From NCBI GenBank assembly GCA_004299545.1, contig SCRB01000611.1, forward strand, positions 1-6,251: 6,251 bases of DNA, written 5' to 3'. This document shows positions 1 to 5,366 of the stretch, piece by piece. The translations under genes were made by a program, and so were the position numbers. The notes beneath the pieces were generated by a model. It saw only the letters and a list, made by a program, of their open reading frames with translations, was not told the DNA's origin and made no database searches. The DNA comes from Rhizobiaceae bacterium (lineage in GTDB: Bacteria; Pseudomonadota; Alphaproteobacteria; Rhizobiales; Rhizobiaceae). Numbering within the stretch: the stretch's first letter is position 1; every line of letters starts with the position of its first letter.

Positions 1-58
1 GCGTGAGCCCGTTTAAGCGCGATGCCCCGAATTCTTCGGAAGGGTCGGAGGTTTTGGA

Positions 59-454
59 ATGGACATTCATCGTTGCGGTTCCCGGCCTTCCGGGAAGGGA
101 CCGGCAGAGTATTTTACAGGAACTGTCCGTATCGATCCGCTGATGAGTCTTCCCGAACCGGCGCGCGTCGCGGGGGCGAGCGTCACCTTCGAACCTGGCG
201 CGCGCACCGCGTGGCATACACACCCCCTCGGGCAGACGCTGATCGTCACGGCCGGATGCGGCTGGGTCCAGCGGGAAGGCGGTTCGGTCGAGGAAATCCG
301 CCCCGGCGACGTGGTATGGTTTGCGCCGGGCGAAAAGCACTGGCACGGTGCGACGCCGACGACGGCGATGACTCATATCGCCATCCAGGAAAAGCTGAAC
401 GGCTCTGCCGTAGAGTGGATGGAGCACGTCACCGGCGAGCAGTACCGGCGCTGA
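59..454 (+). CDS. Cupin, manganese hydroxynitrile lyase (GtHNL)-like
   Basis: A 131-residue single-domain cupin, very similar along its whole length, from my memory of that sequence, to the (R)-selective hydroxynitrile lyase of Granulicella tundricola, which reversibly cleaves mandelonitrile to benzaldehyde and HCN using a bound Mn2+. The metal ligands of that enzyme (His53, His55, Gln59, His94) are all present at the same numbers: cupin motif 1 reads HTHPLGQ at 53-59 and motif 2 runs from about PGD (82-84) to EKHWHG (92-97). His96, His106 and Gln110 of the pocket are also kept, and the length matches. There is no signal peptide, so it is probably cytosolic. The ATG at 59 is chosen because GGAGG at 47-51 lies 7 nt upstream; a small hairpin (27-39, CCGAA/TTCGG) precedes it. 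It appears to be a single gene, with 176 nt before the next. Fold and metal site are nearly certain; the natural substrate is unknown, and many relatives are annotated simply as cupins or carboxymuconolactone-decarboxylase-associated proteins. Confidence 0.93.
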   Translation: MDIHRCGSRPSGKGPAEYFTGTVRIDPLMSLPEPARVAGASVTFEPGARTAWHTHPLGQTLIVTAGCGWVQREGGSVEEIRPGDVVWFAPGEKHWHGATPTTAMTHIAIQEKLNGSAVEWMEHVTGEQYRR

Positions 455-568
455 CCGGGCGCCGCGGCGATTGCCATCACTATCTCGTTTTCTTTTGCGG
501 GGTTTACAATGTCCCGATTCGACCTATCTGCGGGGACTGGCCGCCCTAATCGCACGGCCCGTTTCGCC

Positions 569-595
569 GGCGCCGACGCGGAAATAGCGGGCGCC
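569..595 (+). other. GC-rich stem-loop upstream of the FKBP gene
   Basis: GGCGCC at 569-574 pairs with GGCGCC at 590-595, and CGC (577-579) with GCG (587-589). This gives nine G-C pairs interrupted by a two-base GA bulge, with a seven-base loop GGAAATA. It ends 35 nt before the FKBP start codon and 115 nt after the cupin stop. No T-run follows, so it is not a classical intrinsic terminator; it could be a factor-assisted end for the cupin transcript or part of the FKBP leader. Pairing was worked out by eye. Confidence 0.45.
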
Positions 596-630
596 AACGA
601 CCTTCAAGCAAGCAGAACAGGGATCCTGAC

Positions 631-1065
631 ATGACCGAGATCAAGAACGGAGATGTCGTGCGCATCCGCTATACCGGCAAGTTTCTCGACGGAACGCCCT
701 TCGACAGTTCCGACGGGCGCGAGCCGCTGGAATTCACGATGGGCGCCGGTGAGATCATCCCCGGCCTTGAACGCAGCATCGAGGGCATGGATGTCGGCGA
801 CAAGGAGACGGTAACGGTGCCGGCGGCGGACGCTTACGGCCCGCGCGACGACGCGCAGGTGCAGGCAATTCCCCGTACCGCCGTTCCGGACGGCGTGGAT
901 GTCGATGTCGGTAGCCGTCTCCAAGCCAACACCGCGGACGGCCGGACGGTGAACCTCACCGTCGTCGATCTTGACGATTCCTCGATTACAGTCGATGCGA
1001 ACCATCCGCTCGCCGGCCGTGATCTCGTCTTTGATATCGAGGTCGTCGACGTGAAGGCGGCCTGA
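631..1065 (+). CDS. FKBP-type prolyl isomerase, SlyD-like
   Basis: A 144-residue peptidyl-prolyl cis-trans isomerase/chaperone of the SlyD branch of FKBPs, expected to catalyse proline isomerisation in folding proteins in the cytosol, as no signal peptide is present. The N-terminal FKBP half shows the usual pocket: Tyr14 in RYTGK, FDSS at 24-27, and GAGEIIPGLE at 38-47. The flap is replaced by an insert-in-flap chaperone domain from about 67 to 125, opening with DAYGPRDD. The chain then returns to the FKBP fold with NHPLAGRDLVFDIEVVDV (124-141), the SlyD signature. Unlike E. coli SlyD it ends at residue 144, without the His/Cys-rich metal-binding tail, so a nickel-delivery role is unlikely. 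The start at 631 has AGGGA at 619-623, 7 nt away. The upstream hairpin and 176-nt gap suggest separate transcription. Family assignment is secure; client proteins are unknown. Confidence 0.95.
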   Translation: MTEIKNGDVVRIRYTGKFLDGTPFDSSDGREPLEFTMGAGEIIPGLERSIEGMDVGDKETVTVPAADAYGPRDDAQVQAIPRTAVPDGVDVDVGSRLQANTADGRTVNLTVVDLDDSSITVDANHPLAGRDLVFDIEVVDVKAA

Positions 1066-1117
1066 GCCGGCAACGACGATCCGCTTCGAAGGATGAGCGT
1101 GCCGCTCGGTGAGTCCG

Positions 1118-1210
1118 GCTCGCCTTCACCCTTCCGGCCTTTCGGGTACCTCCCACTCGAAGGGGAAGGAACGAGGCGCCGCTTTTCCCCCCTGCGTGGC
1201 AGGGAAGGGT
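1118..1210. repeat. Probable dispersed palindromic intergenic repeat
   Basis: This stretch lies between the convergent FKBP and PF10115 genes and codes for nothing convincing. It consists of successive imperfect hairpins: CCG/CGG around 1133-1145; a CCTCCC arm near 1149-1154 facing an AAGGGGAAGG arm near 1160-1169; and CCCCCCTGC (1187-1195) against GCAGGG-AA-GGG (1199-1209) with a GTG loop. The pattern (ccttccggcctttcgggtac, then C-rich and G-rich arms) resembles the mosaic palindromic elements, RIME-like, scattered between genes in Rhizobiaceae. That identification is by resemblance; copy number cannot be seen from one window. It may also help end transcription from both sides. Confidence 0.45.
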
Positions 1211-1259
1211 GCCCAGCCCAGGGTTCGGCCTTGGAGCTTACCCGAGGGCAGGCTTTCGA

Positions 1260-1287
1260 GGCATGTGCGGGGAAACCGCCCTATGCC
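1260..1287 (-). terminator. Two-part hairpin abutting the PF10115 gene stop
   Basis: Immediately after the stop codon of the minus-strand PF10115 gene, GGCAT/ATGCC forms an outer 5-bp stem (1260-1264 with 1283-1287). A 4-bp inner stem GCGG/CCGC (1267-1270 with 1276-1279) closes a five-base loop. No U-tract follows on the minus strand, so a Rho-independent terminator is not demonstrated; it may instead be a 3'-end stabiliser or part of the neighbouring repeat. Confidence 0.35.
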
Positions 1288-1581
1288 TCAGTTGAAGAGG
1301 CGCTCTCCCTGCTCGTCCACCAGCTGCTGGCCCTTGCGAAGCGAGAGGCTCATGGCGTCGTCGAGCGAGGCGAAGCGGTCGGCGCGGATGAATTTGTGCT
1401 CCTTCACTTCGCCGTCGATCTCCCTGGTGATGGTGCCAGCGGTCTGGAATTGCCCTTCCGCCTTGAAGGGTGTGGCGCGAATGGTGAACCCCTTATGCTC
1501 GATTTCCTGCCCGTCCACGGCCTCGGCCGGACTCTCGCCAGGAGCGCCACCACCGCCGAAAAGTTTCTTCAAAAAGGACAT
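1288..1581 (-). CDS. PF10115 'HlyU' family small protein
   Basis: A 97-residue protein of the family Pfam calls HlyU (PF10115), common in alphaproteobacteria. The N-terminus MSFLKKLFGGGG is typical, with a short amphipathic stretch and glycine run, followed by an acidic linker to about 28. A compact domain follows: HKGFTIRATPF (29-39), a beta-rich section with EVKEHKFIRADRF (58-70), then a helix to the end with RKGQQLVDEQGERLF (82-96). These blocks are the family's conserved ones. The family name implies transcriptional activation of haemolysin, but no helix-turn-helix or winged helix is visible here, so regulation of genes is unproven. The start has a purine-rich GGCGAGAAG about 5 nt upstream on the minus strand. 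It lies 100 nt downstream of the yjbQ-like gene on the same strand, so co-transcription is possible, but the gap is long and includes the 10-bp palindrome CGCGATCGCG (1645-1654). Function unknown. Confidence 0.9.
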   Translation of the reverse strand: MSFLKKLFGGGGAPGESPAEAVDGQEIEHKGFTIRATPFKAEGQFQTAGTITREIDGEVKEHKFIRADRFASLDDAMSLSLRKGQQLVDEQGERLFN

Positions 1582-1681
1582 CGATCTTCTCGCCTGTTGA
1601 CTTGATCCAACGGTTCTAGCGCGGAAGCCGGCGACCGCATAGGGCGCGATCGCGGGCTATTTTCGGACCTCATCTTCGATT

Positions 1682-2101
1682 TCAGCCGATATGCAGAACG
1701 ACTTCCCTCTCATACGGCCGGTCGCGGTGTTCGAAAAGATAAAGGCCCTGCCAGGTCCCCAGTGCCATCTGGCCATCCATCACGGGGATCGAAAGTGACA
1801 CCGCCATCAAGGCCGTCTTGATATGGGCGGGCATGTCGTCAGGTCCTTCAAGGCGATGGACGAGGTAATTCATCGACGGGTCGTCCGCCGGCGGGACCAG
1901 GCGGTGGAAGAACCGTTCGAGATCGCGCCTGACGTCGGGATCGGCGTTTTCCTGTATGAGGAGCGAGCAGGAGGTATGGCGGACGAAAACGGTCAAAAGG
2001 CCGGCCTCGATACCTGAGCGGCCGACGAAGTGCCGTGCTTCGCGCGTGATTTCGTAGAGTCCGGCCCCCGATGTCGAAATGGTGATTATGGATTGCTGCA
2101 T
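1682..2101 (-). CDS. yjbQ: YjbQ/UPF0047 protein, thiamine-phosphate synthase-like
   Basis: A 139-residue member of the UPF0047/YjbQ family (PF01894, TIGR00149), annotated as 'secondary thiamine-phosphate synthase' because E. coli YjbQ has weak thiamine-phosphate synthase activity; the main cellular role is unsettled. Conserved blocks are RHTSCSLLIQENADPDVRRD at 41-60, EGPDDMPAHIK at 85-95 and GTWQGLYLFEHR at 115-126, carrying the family's invariant His, Asn-Glu, Asp and Trp residues. It has no signal or membrane segment and probably forms a trimer in the cytosol, as crystallised relatives do. I prefer the ATG at 2101, which gives the length of E. coli YjbQ (138 residues) and has GGAA at about 7 nt. 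An in-frame GTG at 2125 would add eight residues (MPLPAETP), but its AAAGG lies only 3 nt away. It reads away from the antiporter gene across a 219-nt divergent region. Family assignment is secure, biological function much less so. Confidence 0.92.
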   Translation of the reverse strand: MQQSIITISTSGAGLYEITREARHFVGRSGIEAGLLTVFVRHTSCSLLIQENADPDVRRDLERFFHRLVPPADDPSMNYLVHRLEGPDDMPAHIKTALMAVSLSIPVMDGQMALGTWQGLYLFEHRDRPYEREVVLHIG

Positions 2102-2320
2102 AGGCGTTTCCGCAGGAAGGGGCACAGGCCTTTCGGTCTATTGCAGGCTTTCGGCCGTTCCACCCGCCATGATAGGGCGCTGTGGAAACTTGAATAGACG
2201 CGCCGCCCGTTTGTCGAAAGAATAAGCCGGCCGGGTGGGCCCCATTCAGCCGGGGCGGCGCAACCGAAAGTGGCGTGATTGCGTTTTTGGCGAAAGTTTC
2301 TCGTCCTGTGAAGAGATTTC
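2102..2320. promoter_or_regulatory. Divergent intergenic region, yjbQ / antiporter
   Basis: This region must hold the control signals of two divergently read genes. I see no convincing -35/-10 pair on either strand. The hexamer CGAAAG occurs five times: on the plus strand at 2215-2220, 2265-2270 and 2291-2296, and as CTTTCG at 2130-2135 and 2148-2153. The last two lie in an 18-nt direct repeat (CTTTCGG). A GCCCC/GGGGC stem (2239-2243 with 2252-2256) sits in the middle. GAAGAG (2310-2315), 5 nt before the antiporter ATG, serves as its ribosome site. Confidence 0.35.
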
Positions 2321-4690
2321 ATGAATTTCAAGAATGCTCCGAAACAGCTTGCTCTTCCTCTCCTGCTTTTATCCGTATTCCTTTTGCCTGCCATGCGCGA
2401 AGCATTTGCCGCATCTGGCGCGGCGGGTGAGGCGGGCTCCGGCATAGGCGGTTCCCGGGAGGGTATCTTCGTCGCGGAGATCGTGCTCCTGCTGGTCGTC
2501 GGACGCGGGCTCGGAGAATTGCTGGAGCGGATCGGCCAGCCGGCAGTGATGGGCCAGCTGATCGGCGGCATCCTGCTTGGGCCGTCGCTCTTCGGCTGGC
2601 TGTGGCCTTCGGCGCAGCATGCGCTTTTCCCGACCGATCCCGAGCAACGGAGCATGATCGAGGCCGTATCGCAACTCGGCATCCTGCTCCTGTTGCTATT
2701 GACCGGCATGGAAACCGACCTCAGGCTTGTGCGCCGCGTCGGCGCTGCCTGCTTCTCTATTTCGTCCGCCGGCATCGTTATCCCCTTCGTCTGCGGTTTC
2801 GTGCTGGCGCAGTTTCTTCCCGACGCACTCCTCCCCGAACCGTCTGAACGCGTCGTCGCCGGCCTCTTTCTCGGCACGGCGCTCTCCATCTCCTCGGTGA
2901 AGATCGTCGCCATCATCATCCGCGAGATGGGATTCATGCGCCGCGATCTCGGCCAGATCATCGTCTCCTCGGCGATCATCGAGGATACGGTGGGGTGGCT
3001 CATCATGGCCGTCACGTTCGGCATCGCCACCAATGGCAGCGTGCAGCTTGTGCCGCTGGCGATAACCGTGCTCGAGGTTGCCGCCTTCATGGCCTTCAGC
3101 TTTACCATCGGCCGCCGCATCGTCTTCGAGCTCATCCGCTGGGCAAATGATACGCTGAAGAGCGAGTTCGCCGTCATCACGATCATCCTGATCGTGATGG
3201 GCGTGATGGCGATGACGACGAACCTCATCGGTGTCCATACTGTCCTCGGCGCTTTCGTGGCCGGCATTCTCGTGGGCGAATCGCCGATCCTTTCCGGCCA
3301 TATCGAGGCGCAGTTGCGCGGCATCATCACGGCGCTCTTCATGCCGGTCTTCTTCGGCATGGCTGGGCTTTCGGCCAATCTCACCGTTCTCGCCAATCCG
3401 ACGCTCGCCTTGCTGACGGTCGGCCTCGTCGTCATCGCCAGCGTCGGCAAGTTCGGCGGTGCCTTCATCGGCGGCGAAATCGCCGGCATGCACCGCAAGG
3501 AGGCCACCGCCGTCGGCTGCGCCATGAACGCGCGCGGCTCGACCGAAGTGATCGTTGCGTCGATCGGCCTGTCGATGAACATCCTGTCCCACAACCTCTT
3601 TACCATGATCGTGACCATGGCGGTGCTGACAACGCTCGCCATGCCGCCCATGCTGCGCTGGGCGCTGCGGCGCCTGCCCATGGGCGAAGACGAGAAGGAC
3701 CGGGTCGAGCGCGAGGCGCTCGACGAGCGTGGCTTTGTCTCCGGGCTCGAGCGGCTTCTGCTGGCGGTGGATGACAGTGCCAACGGCAGGTTCACCGCCT
3801 ATCTGGGCGGGCTGATCGGCGGATCGGGCGGCATGCCGACAACGGTGCTCAGGCTGGAGAGGGACAAGGAGGAAGAGGAGAAGGCGAAAGGCGAGGAACG
3901 GCATCTCGCTGCGGTGAAAAGAGGCGCAAAGGCGGGGGCCAGCGCCGTGGAGCAGGCCGAGAAAACCCCTGTCGACAAGGTTCGCCTCATCGCGCGCACG
4001 GAGTCTGGCGAGCCGGGCAAAAGCATTGCTGAGGAGGCGCGCAAAGGCTACGATCTACTGCTCGTCGGCATCGGCCGTTCGCTGACGCCCAAGGGTGCGT
4101 TTTCGCGCCGCGTGAACGATATCACGCGCGGCTTCGACGGCTCGCTCTGCCTGGTCGTCAAGGGCGGCGGCAGGGCGGAGAAGGTGCCGGCGCTTGCTCC
4201 CGGCGCGACCATCCTCGTGCCGGTCAACGGCACGGAAGTGGCGCGCCGCGCCGCCGATCTCGCCTTCGCCATCGCGCGGCCGCAACGGGCCCGCGTCAAG
4301 GCGCTCTACGTTTCCCCGCGCGCCCGGGAGGCCGGCCAGCGCATGTCACTGTCGCACCGGCGCGAGGAAGCGGCGCTCAAGGACATCGCTGAACTCGCCG
4401 ATCGCTATGGTGTACCGATCAAGACGGCCATGCGGACGCAGGGTGCGGCGGCCGAGGCCATCAGTCGCGAGGCGGCGAAAGGCGCCGCGCTCGTGGTGAT
4501 GGGCGTGTCGAAGCGCTCCGGTGACGACCTGTTCTTCGGCGAAACGGTAAGCGCGGTGCTTGCGCAATGCAATTCGCCGATCATGCTCGTGGCCGGGGAG
4601 GGAATACGGCGCAGCGAAGCGGCGCGGGAGGCTGAGCGGTCGGGAAAGTCCGACAGCGCAGCCGCGGCTACAAAGGAACCCGCGCCCTGA
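2321..4690 (+). CDS. CPA2 cation:proton antiporter with two C-terminal USP-like domains
   Basis: A 789-residue inner-membrane monovalent cation/H+ exchanger of the CPA2 group (Na+/H+ exchanger domain PF00999; KefB/NapA/CHX relatives). Residues 9-30 form a hydrophobic leader ending AFA, either a signal peptide or an extra helix. About 13 membrane segments fill 49-448. Landmarks are GQPAVMGQLIGGILLGPS (72-89), the unwound-helix segment SISSVKIVAII (189-199), the ion-site helix with Glu221-Asp222 in AIIEDTVGW (218-226), Lys377 in GKFGGAF, and AMNARGSTEVIVASIG (401-416), which resembles plant CHX exchangers. The cytosolic tail carries two UspA-like domains: about 477-616, interrupted by a Lys/Glu-rich stretch near 513-550 and lacking a clear nucleotide loop, and about 629-759, ending VVMGVSKRSGDDLFFGET and IMLVAG. 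A charged, disordered end follows. The tail probably senses nucleotide or stress to gate exchange, by analogy. The ATG has GAAGAG 5 nt upstream. Cation specificity (K+ or Na+) cannot be read from sequence. No KTN/TrkA domain is present, so it is not a classical Kef protein. Confidence 0.93.
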   Translation: MNFKNAPKQLALPLLLLSVFLLPAMREAFAASGAAGEAGSGIGGSREGIFVAEIVLLLVVGRGLGELLERIGQPAVMGQLIGGILLGPSLFGWLWPSAQHALFPTDPEQRSMIEAVSQLGILLLLLLTGMETDLRLVRRVGAACFSISSAGIVIPFVCGFVLAQFLPDALLPEPSERVVAGLFLGTALSISSVKIVAIIIREMGFMRRDLGQIIVSSAIIEDTVGWLIMAVTFGIATNGSVQLVPLAITVLEVAAFMAFSFTIGRRIVFELIRWANDTLKSEFAVITIILIVMGVMAMTTNLIGVHTVLGAFVAGILVGESPILSGHIEAQLRGIITALFMPVFFGMAGLSANLTVLANPTLALLTVGLVVIASVGKFGGAFIGGEIAGMHRKEATAVGCAMNARGSTEVIVASIGLSMNILSHNLFTMIVTMAVLTTLAMPPMLRWALRRLPMGEDEKDRVEREALDERGFVSGLERLLLAVDDSANGRFTAYLGGLIGGSGGMPTTVLRLERDKEEEEKAKGEERHLAAVKRGAKAGASAVEQAEKTPVDKVRLIARTESGEPGKSIAEEARKGYDLLLVGIGRSLTPKGAFSRRVNDITRGFDGSLCLVVKGGGRAEKVPALAPGATILVPVNGTEVARRAADLAFAIARPQRARVKALYVSPRAREAGQRMSLSHRREEAALKDIAELADRYGVPIKTAMRTQGAAAEAISREAAKGAALVVMGVSKRSGDDLFFGETVSAVLAQCNSPIMLVAGEGIRRSEAAREAERSGKSDSAAAATKEPAP

Positions 4691-4732
4691 TTCTGCCCGT
4701 GGGGGCCGTCCGAACGGATTGTGCCTGCCGTT

Positions 4733-5197
4733 TCACGATGAAAGCGCCGTCATGTCGAGCGACTTCAGCAACGTCCCGAGTTCCGGCTCGTCGACCAGCA
4801 GTGCGGCATCTTCCGGCGATAGCCATGCCCGCGTCCGCTCGAGCTTTTCCTGCCAACGCTTCTCCTCTTCCTCCACGGCAAGCAGGTAGACATTGACCTC
4901 GATCCTGACGAAGGCGTTGGGAAGGCGTTTCCAGTAGCGATAGGAGCCTGGCGACCGCTTCAGCATCCTGCCCTTCACGCCAGCCTCCTGCCGCGCTTCG
5001 ATCGCCGCCGCCTGCCGGTCGCTCTTTCCCTTCATGCGCCAGCCTTTCGGCAGGGTCAGCCGTCTTGTTTCGCGCGACGTGACGAGCATCACCAGTACGT
5101 TTCCGTCCCCGGCGATCTTGAAGGGAAGCGCTGCGACCTGATGGATCGGCTTTCCTTTCCGCGCCCGTTCTATTGCTTTTTTCTTGTCGCCCATCAT
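4733..5197 (-). CDS. NUDIX hydrolase with substituted NUDIX box
   Basis: A 154-residue NUDIX-fold protein (PF00293), expected to cleave a nucleoside diphosphate linked to another group, or an inositol-polyphosphate-like compound. After a basic N-terminus (4-16, KKKAIERARKGK), VAALPFKI (21-28) and LTLPKGWRMKGK (47-58) lead into the NUDIX helix (61-74). Against the consensus GX5EX7REUXEEXGU, I read Gly52, Lys58 in place of Glu, Ile66 in place of Arg, Glu67, Gln70 in place of Glu, Glu71 and Gly73-Val74. Two of the three helix glutamates survive. The C-terminal half, with RYWKRLPNAFVRIEV (87-101) and the acidic LSPEDAALLVDEPELG region (126-141), resembles diphosphoinositol-polyphosphate phosphohydrolase-like (MTH3/DIPP) bacterial proteins. 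Two adjacent ATGs are possible (5197, 5194); the upstream GGA fits the second slightly better. It converges on the antiporter gene across 42 nt and is divergent from the binding-protein gene. Fold certain; substrate unknown, and activity uncertain given the substitutions. Confidence 0.9.
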   Translation of the reverse strand: MMGDKKKAIERARKGKPIHQVAALPFKIAGDGNVLVMLVTSRETRRLTLPKGWRMKGKSDRQAAAIEARQEAGVKGRMLKRSPGSYRYWKRLPNAFVRIEVNVYLLAVEEEEKRWQEKLERTRAWLSPEDAALLVDEPELGTLLKSLDMTALSS

Positions 5198-5238
5198 GGG
5201 TCCGTCTTAAACGAAAGAAACTGCGAAGAGAATTAGTC

Positions 5239-5295
5239 GGCAAAGAAGTCTTGCCTGTTTTGCAACCGTGTGCAAGCATTCCCGGCGAGGGGAAT
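5239..5295. promoter_or_regulatory. Cluster of inverted repeats, candidate operators
   Basis: Three perfect inverted repeats lie end to end in the 169-nt region between the divergent NUDIX and binding-protein genes: GGCAA-N7-TTGCC (5239-5255), TTGCA-N6-TGCAA (5260-5275) and ATTCCC-N6-GGGAAT (5278-5295). The first two share the half-site TTGC/GCAA. A fourth, TTCGG-N5-CCGAA, lies at 5328-5342 just before the ribosome site. Such spacing suits dimeric regulators, but I recognise no named operator, and no good -35/-10 pair could be placed. Confidence 0.4.
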
Positions 5296-5352
5296 CAAGC
5301 TGCGGGTACTCTCGCGGATTGTCGTGATTCGGGCCAGCCGAACGTGATGCTC

Positions 5353-5360
5353 AAAGGAGG
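5353..5360 (+). promoter_or_regulatory. Strong Shine-Dalgarno fixing the binding-protein start
   Basis: AAAGGAGG is an almost full match to the 16S rRNA anti-Shine-Dalgarno. It lies 6 nt before the ATG at 5367 but only 1 nt before the out-of-frame ATG at 5362 and downstream of the ATG at 5347. It therefore selects 5367 as the start and is the strongest ribosome site in the window, consistent with an abundant periplasmic protein. Confidence 0.8.
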
Positions 5361-5366
5361 GATGAG

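Noticed and set aside
460..469. Perfect 10-bp palindromes CGCCGCGGCG (460-469) and CGCGATCGCG (1645-1654).
   Set aside because: Short all-GC or GATC palindromes are expected by chance in DNA this GC-rich; nothing else marks them as sites.
505..510. TACAAT as a -10 element for the FKBP gene.
   Set aside because: No acceptable -35 hexamer lies 16-18 nt upstream.
22..549. A 175-codon plus-strand frame overlapping the cupin.
   Set aside because: Its product is Arg/Gly-rich without family features, while the overlapping frame encodes a complete cupin with its own ribosome site.
1093..1605. Plus-strand frames of 170 and 163 codons opposite the PF10115 gene.
   Set aside because: They run through the intergenic repeat and the antisense of a conserved small gene, with no ribosome site or known domain.
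2184..2211. A general-stress (EcfG-type) promoter, GGAAAC then CGTT, before the antiporter.
   Set aside because: The spacer is 18 nt with an extra A in the -35 element, whereas the usual form is GGAAC with 16-17 nt; too far off to claim.
2086..3904. Two very long open frames on the minus strand opposite the antiporter gene (569 and 402 codons).
   Set aside because: They are dominated by Arg/Ser/Pro or Asp/His/Arg/Gly runs typical of the reverse complement of a GC-rich membrane-protein gene, have no recognisable domain, and lie opposite a clear antiporter.
4701..4732. A bidirectional terminator between the convergent antiporter and NUDIX genes.
   Set aside because: Only short stems (CCGT/ACGG, AACGG/CCGTT) without a proper T-run can be drawn, and they overlap each other.
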